Source: Hippophae tibetana (taxonomy: Eukaryota; Streptophyta; Magnoliopsida; Rosales; Elaeagnaceae). From it: 64,000 nucleotides of DNA. Positions 1 through 11,618 of this stretch are shown piece by piece. The stretch spans positions 60,978,938 through 61,042,937 of the forward strand of contig CM072812.1 of NCBI GenBank assembly GCA_037013495.1, written 5' to 3'. Both the position numbers and the translations under genes were made by a program. The stretch's first letter is position 1. Every line of letters starts with the position of its first letter. Below the pieces are notes generated by a model that was not told the DNA's origin, did not search any database, and worked only from the letters and a program-made list of their open reading frames with translations.

Positions 1-1937
1 ACCTTCCATATGATTTATTATAACAGCCATGTCGATGCGCGATTTAAAAATTATAACAGTTTAACGTTGCAACCCCAATTAATAACTTCTTTGTTTTTTA
101 AACTGTGACATGCTACAACAATCTTATTTTTTTGAAAAACAAAGATAGATTAACACACATAGAAAAAAGAACAAAAAAAGATACGAAGAATTTAAAGAAA
201 AATAAAAAAGGAAATCCAAAAAATTAAAACAACTACAACAAAATGGATAGAAAACGCAAGGGATGAAGGATTAAATTTCTTTCTTTTTATTCCGAATTTT
301 CATTCCAGAATGAAAAAAACAATTAAATAATTATTGTTTTAAATCTAAAATTCAAAAATGGAAAAATGAAGACATATAACCTTTTTTTTGCCACCAAGGC
401 TCTCATTCTAAATTATATGTAACCTTTAGGTGAACAACCTAGTAACTCAAAGAAATATTTACGATTGAATTACAAAGAACGTGGTTAAGATGATTAATAA
501 AGAATCCTATAGAAAAAGAACCGAAAACAACCAATATGGTGATAACAAAATTTATGACATCAGTAAGTTGTATAAACAATGGAGTTTGGGTTCCCAAATC
601 TTGGGAACATAACTAATGCTTTGTTGCATTTTTAGAAATCGAAACAACCTTCCATATGATTTATTATAACAGCCATGTCGATGCGCGATTTAAAAATTTT
701 AACAGTTTAACGTTGCAACCCCAATTAATAACTTCTTTGATTTTTAAACTATGACATGCTGCAACAATCTTATTTTTTTGAAAAACAAAGAGAGATTAAC
801 ACACATGAAAAAAGAACAAAAAAAAGATACGAAGAATTTAAAGAAAAATAAAAAAAGAAATCCAAAAATGAAAACAACGACAACAAAATGGATAGAAAAC
901 GCAAGGGATGAAGGATTAAATTTCTTTCTATTTATTCCGAATTTTCATCCAGAATGAAAAAAACAATTAAATAATTATTGTTTTAAATCTAAAATTCAAA
1001 AATGGAAAAATGAAGACATATAACCTTTTTTTTGCCACCAAGGCTCTCGTTCTAAATTATATGTAACCTTTAGGTGAACAACCTAGTAATTCAACGCAAT
1101 ATTTACGATTGAATTGCAAAGAACGTGGTTAAGATGATTAATAAAGAATCCTATAGAAAAAGAACCGAAAACAACGCAATATGATGAGACCAAAATTTAT
1201 GACATCAGTAAGTTGTGTAAACAATGGAGTTTGGGTTCCCAAATGTTAAGAACAGAACTAATGCTTTGTTGCATTTTTAGAAATCGAAACGACCTTCCAT
1301 ATGATTTATTATAACAGCCATGTCGATGCGCAATTTAAAAATTATAACAGTTTAACGTTGCAACCCCAATTAATAACTTCTTTGTTTTTTAAACTGTGAC
1401 ATGCTACAACAATCTTATTTTTTTGAAAAACAAAGATAGATTAACACACATAGAAAAAAGAACAAAAAAAGATACGAAGAATTTAAAGAAAAATAAAAAA
1501 GGAAATCCAAAAAATTAAAACAACTACAACAAAATGGATAGAAAACGCAAGGGATGAAGGATTAAATTTCTTTCATTTTATTCCGAATTTTCATTCCAGA
1601 ATGAAAAAAACAATTAAATAATTATTGTTTTAAATCTAAAATTCAAAAATGGAAAAATGAAGACATATAACCTTTTTTTTGCCACCAAGGCTCTCATTCT
1701 AAATTATATGTAACCTTTAGGTGAACAACCTAGTAACTCAAAGAAATATTTACGATTGAATTACAAAGAACGTGGTTAAGATGATTAATAAAGAATCCTA
1801 TAGAAAAAGAACCGAAAACAACCAATATGGTGATAACAAAATTTATGACATCAGTAAGTTGTGTAAACAATGGAGTTTGGGTTCCCAAATCTTGGGAACA
1901 TAACTAATGCTTTGTTGCATTTTTAGAAATCGAAACG

Positions 1938-2582
1938 ACCTTCCATATGATTTATTATAACAGCCATGTCGATGCGCGATTTAAAAATTTTAACAGTTTA
2001 ACGTTGCAACCCCAATTAATAACTTCTTTGATTTTTAAACTATGACATGCTGCAACAATCTTATTTTTTTGAAAAACAAAGAGAGATTAACACACATGAA
2101 AAAAGAACAAAAAAAAGATACGAAGAATTTAAAGAAAAATAAAAAAAGAAATCCAAAAATGAAAACAACGACAACAAAATGGATAGAAAACGCAAGGGAT
2201 GAAGGATTAAATTTCTTTCTATTTATTCCGAATTTTCATTCCAGAATGAAAAAAACAATTAAATAATTATTGTTTTAAATCTAAAATTCAAAAATGGAAA
2301 AAAGAAGACATATAACCTTTTTTTTGCCACCAAGGCTCTCATTCTAAATTATATGTAACCTTTAGGTGAACAACCTAGTAACTCAAAGAAATATTTACGA
2401 TTGAATTACAAAGAACGTGGTTAAGATGATTAATAAAGAATCCTATAGAAAAAGAACCGAAAACAACCAATATGGTGAGACCAAAATTTATGACATCAGT
2501 AAGTTGTGTAAACAATGGAGTTTGGGTTCCCAAATGTTAAGAACAGAACTAATGCTTTGTTGCATTTTTAGAAATCGAAACG
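1938..2582 (+). repeat. Reference monomer, type B (unit 4, 645 bp)
   Basis: Type B differs from type A by 'gatttttaaactatgac', 'atgctgcaac', 'gagagattaac', 'acatgaaaaaag' and 'aaaaatgaaaacaacgac'. At its end it has 'ggtgagacc' and 'gttaagaacagaac', which breaks the hairpin seen in type A. The reading frame through the A-rich tract stays open here for 74 codons (2042-2266), whereas type A has stops. Unit 4 also carries 'ggaaaaaagaag' in place of 'ggaaaaatgaag'. That private marker is shared with units 8 and 23 and is useful for tracing copies. Confidence 0.88.
2499..2571 (+). other. Intron-like module (one example; present in most units)
   Basis: The 73-bp stretch begins with GTAAGT, holds CTAAT at 2549-2553 and ends with a pyrimidine-rich stretch and TTTTTAG. 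The branch-like A is about 19 nt from the 3' end. These match the general eukaryotic 5' splice site, branch point and 3' splice site patterns. Removing it in silico joins the frame that starts at ATG 2426 to the frame running to the TGA at 2688-2690, giving one 63-codon frame. The module recurs in most units, but a chance match fixed by homogenisation is equally possible and no transcript evidence is available here. Confidence 0.35.
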
Positions 2583-2613
2583 ACCTTCCATATGATTTAT
2601 TATAACAGCCATG

Positions 2614-2624
2614 TCGATGCGCGA
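2614..2624. other. CpG-rich patch 'tcgatgcgcga'
   Basis: Three CpG sites fall within 11 bp of a monomer that otherwise has few. Other subtypes read 'tcgatgcacga', 'tcgatgcatga' or 'ttgatgcatga', each explained by C-to-T or G-to-A changes at CpG. It is the clearest place in the monomer to look for methylation-driven decay. Confidence 0.7.
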
Positions 2625-2742
2625 TTTAAAAATTATAACAGTTTAACGTTGCAACCCCAATTAATAACTTCTTTGTTTTTTAAACTGTGACATGCTACAA
2701 CAATCTTATTTTTTTGAAAAACAAAGATAGATTAACACACAT

Positions 2743-2830
2743 AGAAAAAAGAACAAAAAAAGATACGAAGAATTTAAAGAAAAATAAAAAAGGAAATCCA
2801 AAAAATTAAAACAACTACAACAAAATGGAT
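2743..2830 (+). other. A-rich tract of the monomer
   Basis: I count 59 A in 88 bases, with A runs of 4-7 separated by single G, C or T bases. Each unit has the equivalent tract, with run lengths varying by one or a few bases. Frame changes here explain why the lysine-rich open frame is intact in some units and broken in others. Tracts of this kind can be stiff or curved and can affect nucleosome placement; phasing of the runs is only roughly helical. Confidence 0.75.
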
Positions 2831-2897
2831 AGAAAACGCAAGGGATGAAGGATTAAATTTCTTTCTTTTTATTCCGAATTTTCATTCCAGAATGAAA

Positions 2898-2922
2898 AAA
2901 ACAATTAAATAATTATTGTTTT
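2898..2922. repeat. AT-rich dyad AAAACAAT / ATTGTTTT
   Basis: Eight-base arms flank a 9-base AT loop. The dyad is present in most units across all blocks; departures include 'agaattaaat', 'tcaattaaat' and 'ataaattaaat' variants. It follows the A-rich tract and precedes the T8 run. It is a candidate for strand opening or protein binding, with no direct evidence. Confidence 0.6.
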
Positions 2923-3171
2923 AAATCTAAAATTCAAAAATGGAAAAATGAAGACATATAACCTTTTTTTTGCCACCAAGGCTCTCATTCTAAATTATAT
3001 GTAACCTTTAGGTGAACAACCTAGTAACTCAAAGAAATATTTACGATTGAATTACAAAGAACGTGGTTAAGATGATTAATAAAGAATCCTATAGAAAAAG
3101 AACCGAAAACAACCAATATGGTGATAACAAAATTTATGACATCAGTAAGTTGTGTAAACAATGGAGTTTGG

Positions 3172-3190
3172 GTTCCCAAATCTTGGGAAC
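3172..3190. repeat. Perfect short dyad GTTCCCAA-atc-TTGGGAAC
   Basis: Eight-base arms flank a 3-base loop. The dyad is perfect in units with 'aaatcttgggaac' (type A and many others) and in block-7 units with 'aaatgttgggaac'. It carries one mismatch in 'gttgagaac' units, two in 'gttaagaac' units, and has lost its right arm in the 628-bp units. It could form a hairpin or bind a dimeric protein; nothing shows that it does. Confidence 0.7.
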
Positions 3191-5810
3191 ATAACTAATG
3201 CTTTGTTGCATTTTTAGAAATCGAAACGACCTTCCATATGATTTATTATAACAGCCATGTCGATGCGCAATTTAAAAATTATAACAGTTTAACGTTGCAA
3301 CCCCAATTAATAACTTCTTTGTTTTTTAAACTATGACATGCTACAACAATCTTATTTTTTTGAAAAACAAAGAGAGATTAACACACATGAAAAAAGAACA
3401 AAAAAAAGATACGAAGAATTTAAAGAAAAATAAAAAATGAAATCCAAAAAATTAAAACAACGACAACAAAATGGATAGAAAACGCAAGGGATGAAGGATT
3501 AAATTTCTTTCATTTTATTCCGAATTTTCATCCAGAATGAAAAAAACAATTAAATAATTATTGTTTTAAATCTAAAATTCAAAAATGGAAAAATGAAGAC
3601 ATATAACCTTTTTTTTGCCACCAAGGCTCTCGTTCTAAATTATATGTAACCTTTAGGTGAACAACCTAGTAATTCAACGCAATATTTACGATTGAATTGC
3701 AAAGAACGTGGTTAAGATGATTAATAAAGAATCCTATAGAAAAAGAACCGAAAACAACCAATATGGTGATAACAAAATTTATGACATCAGTAAGTTGTGT
3801 AAACAATGGAGTTTGGGTTCCCAAATGTTAAGAACATAACTAATGCTTTGTTGCATTTTTAGAAATCGAAACGACCTTCCATATGATTTATTATAACAGC
3901 CATGTCGATGCGCGATTTAAAAATTATAACAGTTTAACGTTGCAACCCCAATTAATAACTTCTTTGTTTTTTAAACTGTGACATGCTACAACAATCTTAT
4001 TTTTTTGAAAAACAAAGATAGATTAACACACATAGAAAAAAGAACAAAAAAAGATACGAAGAATTTAAAGAAAAATAAAAAAGGAAATCCAAAAAATTAA
4101 AACAACTACAACAAAATGGATAGAAAACGCAAGGGATGAAGGATTAAATTTCTTTCATTTTATTCCGAATTTTCATTCCAGAATGAAAAAAACAATTAAA
4201 TAATTATTGTTTTAAATCTAAAATTCAAAAATGGAAAAATGAAGACATATAACCTTTTTTTTGCCACCAAGGCTCTCATTCTAAATTATATGTAACCTTT
4301 AGGTGAACAACCTAGTAACTCAAAGAAATATTTACGATTGAATTACAAAGAACGTGGTTAAGATGATTAATAAAGAATCCTATAGAAAAAGAACCGAAAA
4401 CAACCAATATGGTGATAACAAAATTTATGACATCAGTAAGTTGTGTAAACAATGGAGTTTGGGTTCCCAAATCTTGGGAACATAACTAATGCTTTGTTGC
4501 ATTTTTAGAAATCGAAACGACCTTCCATATGATTTATTATAACAGCCATGTCGATGCGCGATTTAAAAATTTTAACAGTTTAACGTTGCAACCCCAATTA
4601 ATAACTTCTTTGATTTTTAAACTATGACATGCTGCAACAATCTTATTTTTTTGAAAAACAAAGAGAGATTAACACACATGAAAAAAGAACAAAAAAAAGA
4701 TACGAAGAATTTAAAGAAAAATAAAAAAAGAAATCCAAAAATGAAAACAACGACAACAAAATGGATAGAAAACGCAAGGGATGAAGGATTAAATTTCTTT
4801 CTATTTATTCCGAATTTTCATTCCAGAATGAAAAAAACAATTAAATAATTATTGTTTTAAATCTAAAATTCAAAAATGGAAAAAAGAAGACATATAACCT
4901 TTTTTTTGCCACCAAGGCTCTCATTCTAAATTATATGTAACCTTTAGGTGAACAACCTAGTAACTCAAAGAAATATTTACGATTGAATTACAAAGAACGT
5001 GGTTAAGATGATTAATAAAGAATCCTATAGAAAAAGAACCGAAAACAACCAATATGGTGAGACCAAAATTTATGACATCAGTAAGTTGTGTAAACAATGG
5101 AGTTTGGGTTCCCAAATGTTAAGAACAGAACTAATGCTTTGTTGCATTTTTAGAAATCGAAACGACCTTCCATATGATTTATTATAACAGCCATGTCGAT
5201 GCGCGATTTAAAAATTATAACAGTTTAACGTTGCAACCCCAATTAATAACTTCTTTGTTTTTTAAACTGTGACATGCTACAACAATCTTATTTTTTTGAA
5301 AAACAAAGATAGATTAACACACATAGAAAAAAGAACAAAAAAAGATACGAAGAATTTAAAGAAAAATAAAAAAGGAAATCCAAAAAATTAAAACAACTAC
5401 AACAAAATGGATAGAAAACGCAAGGGATGAAGGATTAAATTTCTTTCTTTTTATTCCGAATTTTCATTCCAGAATGAAAAAAACAATTAAATAATTATTG
5501 TTTTAAATCTAAAATTCAAAAATGGAAAAATGAAGACATATAACCTTTTTTTTGCCACCAAGGCTCTCATTCTAAATTATATGTAACCTTTAGGTGAACA
5601 ACCTAGTAACTCAAAGAAATATTTACGATTGAATTACAAAGAACGTGGTTAAGATGATTAATAAAGAATCCTATAGAAAAAGAACCGAAAACAACCAATA
5701 TGGTGATAACAAAATTTATGACATCAGTAAGTTGTGTAAACAATGGAGTTTGGGTTCCCAAATCTTGGGAACATAACTAATGCTTTGTTGCATTTTTAGA
5801 AATCGAAACG

Positions 5811-8800
5811 ACCTTCCATATGATTTATTATAACAGCCATGTCGATGCGCGATTTAAAAATTTTAACAGTTTAACGTTGCAACCCCAATTAATAACTTCT
5901 TTGATTTTTAAACTATGACATGCTGCAACAATCTTATTTTTTTGAAAAACAAAGAGAGATTAACACACATGAAAAAAGAACAAAAAAAAGATACGAAGAA
6001 TTTAAAGAAAAATAAAAAAAGAAATCCAAAAATGAAAACAACGACAACAAAATGGATAGAAAACGCAAGGGATGAAGGATTAAATTTCTTTCTATTTATT
6101 CCGAATTTTCATCCAGAATGAAAAAAACAATTAAATAATTATTGTTTTAAATCTAAAATTCAAAAATGGAAAAATGAAGACATATAACCTTTTTTTTGCC
6201 ACCAAGGCTCTCGTTCTAAATTATATGTAACCTTTAGGTGAACAACCTAGTAATTCAACGCAATATTTACGATTGAATTGCAAAGAACGTGGTTAAGATG
6301 ATTAATAAAGAATCCTATAGAAAAAGAACCGAAAACAACCAATATGGTGATAACAAAATTTATGACATCAGTAAGTTGTGTAAACAATGGAGTTTGGGTT
6401 CCCAAATCTTGGGAACATAACTAATGCTTTGTTGCATTTTTAGAAATCGAAACGACCTTCCATATGATTTATTATAACAGCCATGTCGATGCGCGATTTA
6501 AAAATTTTAACAGTTTAACGTTGCAACCCCAATTAATAACTTCTTTGATTTTTAAACTATGACATGCTGCAACAATCTTATTTTTTTGAAAAACAAAGAG
6601 AGATTAACACACATGAAAAAAGAAAAAAAAAAAGATACGAAGAATTTAAAGAAAAATAAAAAAAGAAATCCAAAAATGAAAACAACGACAACAAAATGGA
6701 TAGAAAACGCAAGGGATGAAGGATTAAATTTCTTTCTATTTATTCCGAATTTTCATCCAGAATGAAAAAAACAATTAAATAATTATTGTTTTAAATCAAA
6801 AATTCAAAAATGGAAAAATGAAGACATATAACCTTTTTTTTGCAACCAAGGCTCTCGTTCTAAATTATATGTAACCTTTAGGTGACCAACCTAGTAACTC
6901 AAAGAAATATTTACGATTGAATTGCAAAGAACGTGGTTAAGATGATTAATAAAGAATCCTATAGAAAAAGAACCGAAAACAACGCAATATGATGAGACCA
7001 AAATTTATGACATCAGTAAGTTGTGTAAACAATGGAGTTTGGGTTCCCAAATGTTAAGAACAGAACTAATGCTTTGTTGCATTTTTAGAAATCGAAACGA
7101 CCTTCCATATGATTTATTATAACAGCCATGTCGATGCGCGATTTAAAAATTATAACAGTTTAACGTTGCAACCCCAATTAATAACTTCTTTGTTTTTTAA
7201 ACTGTGACATGCTACAACAATCTTATTTTTTTGAAAAACAAAGATAGATTAACACACATAGAAAAAAGAACAAAAAAAGATACGAAGAATTTAAAGAAAA
7301 ATAAAAAAGGAAATCCAAAAAATTAAAACAACTACAACAAAATGGATAGAAAACGCAAGGGATGAAGGATTAAATTTCTTTCTTTTTATTCCGAATTTTC
7401 ATTCCAGAATGAAAAAAACAATTAAATAATTATTGTTTTAAATCTAAAATTCAAAAATGGAAAAATGAAGACATATAACCTTTTTTTTGCCACCAAGGCT
7501 CTCATTCTAAATTATATGTAACCTTTAGGTGAACAACCTAGTAACTCAAAGAAATATTTACGATTGAATTACAAAGAACGTGGTTAAGATGATTAATAAA
7601 GAATCCTATAGAAAAAGAACCGAAAACAACCAATATGGTGATAACAAAATTTATGACATCAGTAAGTTGTGTAAACAATGGAGTTTGGGTTCCCAAATCT
7701 TGGGAACATAACTAATGCTTTGTTGCATTTTTAGAAATCGAAACGACCTTCCATATGATTTATTATAACAGCCATGTCGATGCGCGATTTAAAAATTTTA
7801 ACAGTTTAACGTTGCAACCCCAATTAATAACTTCTTTGATTTTTAAACTATGACATGCTGCAACAATCTTATTTTTTTGAAAAACAAAGAGAGATTAACA
7901 CACATGAAAAAAGAACAAAAAAAAGATACGAAGAATTTAAAGAAAAATAAAAAAAGAAATCCAAAAATGAAAACAACGACAACAAAATGGATAGAAAACG
8001 CAAGGGATGAAGGATTAAATTTCTTTCTATTTATTCCGAATTTTCATCCAGAATGAAAAAAACAATTAAATAATTATTGTTTTAAATCTAAAATTCAAAA
8101 ATGGAAAAATGAAGACATATAACCTTTTTTTTGCCACCAAGGCTCTCGTTCTAAATTATATGTAACCTTTAGGTGAACAACCTAGTAATTCAACGCAATA
8201 TTTACGATTGAATTGCAAAGAACGTGGTTAAGATGATTAATAAAGAATCCTATAGAAAAAGAACCGAAAACAACCAATATGGTGATAACAAAATTTATGA
8301 CATCAGTAAGTTGTGTAAACAATGGAGTTTGGGTTCCCAAATCTTGGGAACATAACTAATGCTTTGTTGCATTTTTAGAAATCGAAACGACCTTCCATAT
8401 GATTTATTATAACAGCCATGTCGATGCGCGATTTAAAAATTTTAACAGTTTAACGTTGCAACCCCAATTAATAACTTCTTTGATTTTTAAACTATGACAT
8501 GCTGCAACAATCTTATTTTTTTGAAAAACAAAGAGAGATTAACACACATGAAAAAAGAAAAAAAAAAAGATACGAAGAATTTAAAGAAAAATAAAAAAAG
8601 AAATCCAAAAATGAAAACAACGACAACAAAATGGATAGAAAACGCAAGGGATGAAGGATTAAATTTCTTTCTATTTATTCCGAATTTTCATCCAGAATGA
8701 AAAAAACAATTAAATAATTATTGTTTTAAATCAAAAATTCAAAAATGGAAAAATGAAGACATATAACCTTTTTTTTGCAACCAAGGCTCTCGTTCTAAAT

Positions 8801-11618
8801 TATATGTAACCTTTAGGTGACCAACCTAGTAACTCAAAGAAATATTTACGATTGAATTGCAAAGAACGTGGTTAAGATGATTAATAAAGAATCCTATAGA
8901 AAAAGAACCGAAAACAACGCAATATGATGAGACCAAAATTTATGACATCAGTAAGTTGTGTAAACAATGGAGTTTGGGTTCCCAAATGTTAAGAACAGAA
9001 CTAATGCTTTGTTGCATTTTTAGAAATCGAAACGACCTTCCATATGATTTATTATAACAGCCATGTCGATGCGCGATTTAAAAATTATAACAGTTTAACG
9101 TTGCAACCCCAATTAATAACTTCTTTGTTTTTTAAACTGTGACATGCTACAACAATCTTATTTTTTTGAAAAACAAAGATAGATTAACACACATAGAAAA
9201 AAGAACAAAAAAAGATACGAAGAATTTAAAGAAAAATAAAAAAGGAAATCCAAAAAATTAAAACAACTACAACAAAATGGATAGAAAACGCAAGGGATGA
9301 AGGATTAAATTTCTTTCTTTTTATTCCGAATTTTCATTCCAGAATGAAAAAAACAATTAAATAATTATTGTTTTAAATCTAAAATTCAAAAATGGAAAAA
9401 TGAAGACATATAACCTTTTTTTTTGCCACCAAGGCTCTCATTCTAAATTATATGTAACCTTTAGGTGAACAACCTAGTAACTCAAAGAAATATTTACGAT
9501 TGAATTACAAAGAACGTGGTTAAGATGATTAATAAAGAATCCTATAGAAAAAGAACCGAAAACAACCAATATGGTGATAACAAAATTTATGACATCAGTA
9601 AGTTGTGTAAACAATGGAGTTTGGGTTCCCAAATCTTGGGAACATAACTAATGCTTTGTTGCATTTTTAGAAATCGAAACGACCTTCCATATGATTTATT
9701 ATAACAGCCATGTCGATGCGCGATTTAAAAATTTTAACAGTTTAACGTTGCAACCCCAATTAATAACTTCTTTGATTTTTAAACTATGACATGCTGCAAC
9801 AATCTTATTTTTTTGAAAAACAAAGAGAGATTAACACACATGAAAAAAGAACAAAAAAAAGATACGAAGAATTTAAAGAAAAATAAAAAAAGAAATCCAA
9901 AAATGAAAACAACGACAACAAAATGGATAGAAAACGCAAGGGATGAAGGATTAAATTTCTTTCTATTTATTCCGAATTTTCATCCAGAATGAAAAAAAAC
10001 AATTAAATAATTATTGTTTTAAATCTAAAATTCAAAAATGGAAAAATGAAGACATATAACCTTTTTTTTGCCACCAAGGCTCTCGTTCTAAATTATATGT
10101 AACCTTTAGGTGAACAACCTAGTAATTCAACGCAATATTTACGATTGAATTGCAAAGAACGTGGTTAAGATGATTAATAAAGAATCCTATAGAAAAAGAA
10201 CCGAAAACAACCAATATGGTGATAACAAAATTTATGACATCAGTAAGTTGTGTAAACAATGGAGTTTGGGTTCCCAAATCTTGGGAACATAACTAATGCT
10301 TTGTTGCATTTTTAGAAATCGAAACGACCTTCCATATGATTTATTATAACAGCCATGTCGATGCGCGATTTAAAAATTTTAACAGTTTAACGTTGCAACC
10401 CCAATTAATAACTTCTTTGATTTTTAAACTATGACATGCTGCAACAATCTTATTTTTTTGAAAAACAAAGAGAGATTAACACACATGAAAAAAGAAAAAA
10501 AAAAAAGATACGAAGAATTTAAAGAAAAATAAAAAAAGAAATCCAAAAATGAAAACAACGACAACAAAATGGATAGAAAACGCAAGGGATGAAGGATTAA
10601 ATTTCTTTCTATTTATTCCGAATTTTCATCCAGAATGAAAAAAACAATTAAATAATTATTGTTTTAAATCAAAAATTCAAAAATGGAAAAATGAAGACAT
10701 ATAACCTTTTTTTTGCAACCAAGGCTCTCGTTCTAAATTATATGTAACCTTTAGGTGACCAACCTAGTAACTCAACGAAATATTTACGATTGAATTGCAA
10801 AGAACGTGGTTAAGATGATTAATAAAGAATCCTATAGAAAAAGAACCGAAAACAACGCAATATGATGAGACCAAAATTTATGACATCAGTAAGTTGTGTA
10901 AACAATGGAGTTTGGGTTCCCAAATGTTAAGAACAGAACTAATGCTTTGTTGCATTTTTAGAAATCGAAACGACCTTCCATATGATTTATTATAACAGCC
11001 ATGTCGATGCGCGATTTAAAAATTATAACAGTTTAACGTTGCAACCCCAATTAATAACTTCTTTGTTTTTTAAACTGTGACATGCTACAACAATCTTATT
11101 TTTTTGAAAAACAAAGATAGATTAACACACATAGAAAAAAGAACAAAAAAAGATAAGAAGAATTTAAAGAAAAATAAAAAAGGAAATCCAAAAAATTAAA
11201 ACAACTACAACAAAATGGATAGAAAACGCAAGGGATGAAGTATTAAATTTCTTTCTTTTTATTCCGAATTTTCATTCCAGAATGAAAAAATCAATTAAAT
11301 AATTATTGTTTTAAATCTAAAATTCAAAAATGGAAAAATGAAGACATATAACCTTTTTTTTGCAACCAAGGCTCTCATTCTAAATTATATGTAACCTTTA
11401 GGTGAACAACCAACTAACTCAAAGAAATATTTACGATTGAATTGCAAAGAACGTGGTTAAGATGATTAATAAAGAATCCTATAGAAAAAGAACCGAAAAC
11501 AACCAATATGGTGATAACAAAATTTATGACATCAGTAAGTTGTGTAAACAATGGAGTTTGGGTTCCCAAATCTTGGGAACATAACTAATGCTTTGTTGCA
11601 TTTTTAGAAATCGAAACG
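5811..11618 (+). repeat. Block 2: trimeric higher-order repeat, 3 copies of ~1936 bp
   Basis: Units 10-18 start at 5811, 6455, 7100, 7746, 8390, 9035, 9682, 10327 and 10973. They form three trimers of 1935, 1936 and 1937 bp with order B, B-prime, A. B-prime is recognised by an A run in place of 'gaacaaaaaa', and by 'ttttttttgcaacc' and 'ggtgaccaacc'. Trimers 1 and 2 look the same by eye apart from one extra T (9 T near 9416-9424). Trimer 3 has an extra A near 9990 and in the A run near 10500. Its last unit (10973) already carries block-3 markers 'gataagaag' and 'gaaaaaatcaatt', so the trimer pattern fades at its right edge. Confidence 0.88.

Larger units (their letters stand above)
2583..3228 (+). 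repeat. Reference monomer, type A (unit 5, 646 bp)
   Basis: This unit serves as a landmark map. An NdeI-type CATATG lies near the start. A CpG-rich patch 'tcgatgcgcga' is at 2614-2624. The phrase 'actgtgacatgctac' follows, then an A-rich tract at 2743-2830. A dyad is at 2898-2922 and a T8 run at 2964-2971. The intron-like module is at 3145-3217, with a hairpin at 3172-3190 inside it. Type A is recognised by 'acatagaaaaaag' (a stop where type B reads on), 'aaaaaattaaaac', 'ctcattc', 'aattacaaag', 'ggtgataac' and 'cttgggaacataac'. Units 1, 3, 7, 9, 12, 15 and 24 are close relatives. Confidence 0.9.
1..5810 (+). repeat. Block 1: A/B dimeric higher-order repeat, 1291 bp
   Basis: Units 1-9 start at 1, 647, 1292, 1938, 2583, 3229, 3874, 4520 and 5165. 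Lengths alternate 646 and 645 bp, and types alternate A and B. Dimer 4-5 (1938-3228) and dimer 8-9 (4520-5810) look almost identical and share 'ggaaaaaagaag', so a longer 2582-bp (4-unit) period is superimposed. Unit 6 (3229) is a B/A mosaic: it has the B start 'acatgaaaaaag' but the A-like 'aaaaaattaaaac' and 'cattttattccg'. It has therefore lost the open frame seen in units 2, 4 and 8. Confidence 0.87.

Noticed and set aside
2380..2420. CENP-B box on the minus strand ('tttcgttgag' in units with 'ctcaacgaaa')
   Set aside because: Only the first seven or so bases resemble the box. The required A and CGGG positions are absent, and many units read 'ctcaaagaaa'.
2420..2440. AATAAA in 'gattaataaagaatcc' as a polyadenylation signal
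   Set aside because: The hexamer is expected often in 73% A+T DNA, and no transcript or gene structure supports it.
3165..3190. Pol III internal promoter (B-box-like 'ggttcccaaat')
   Set aside because: It shares GGTTC only, and there is no matching A box upstream at suitable spacing.
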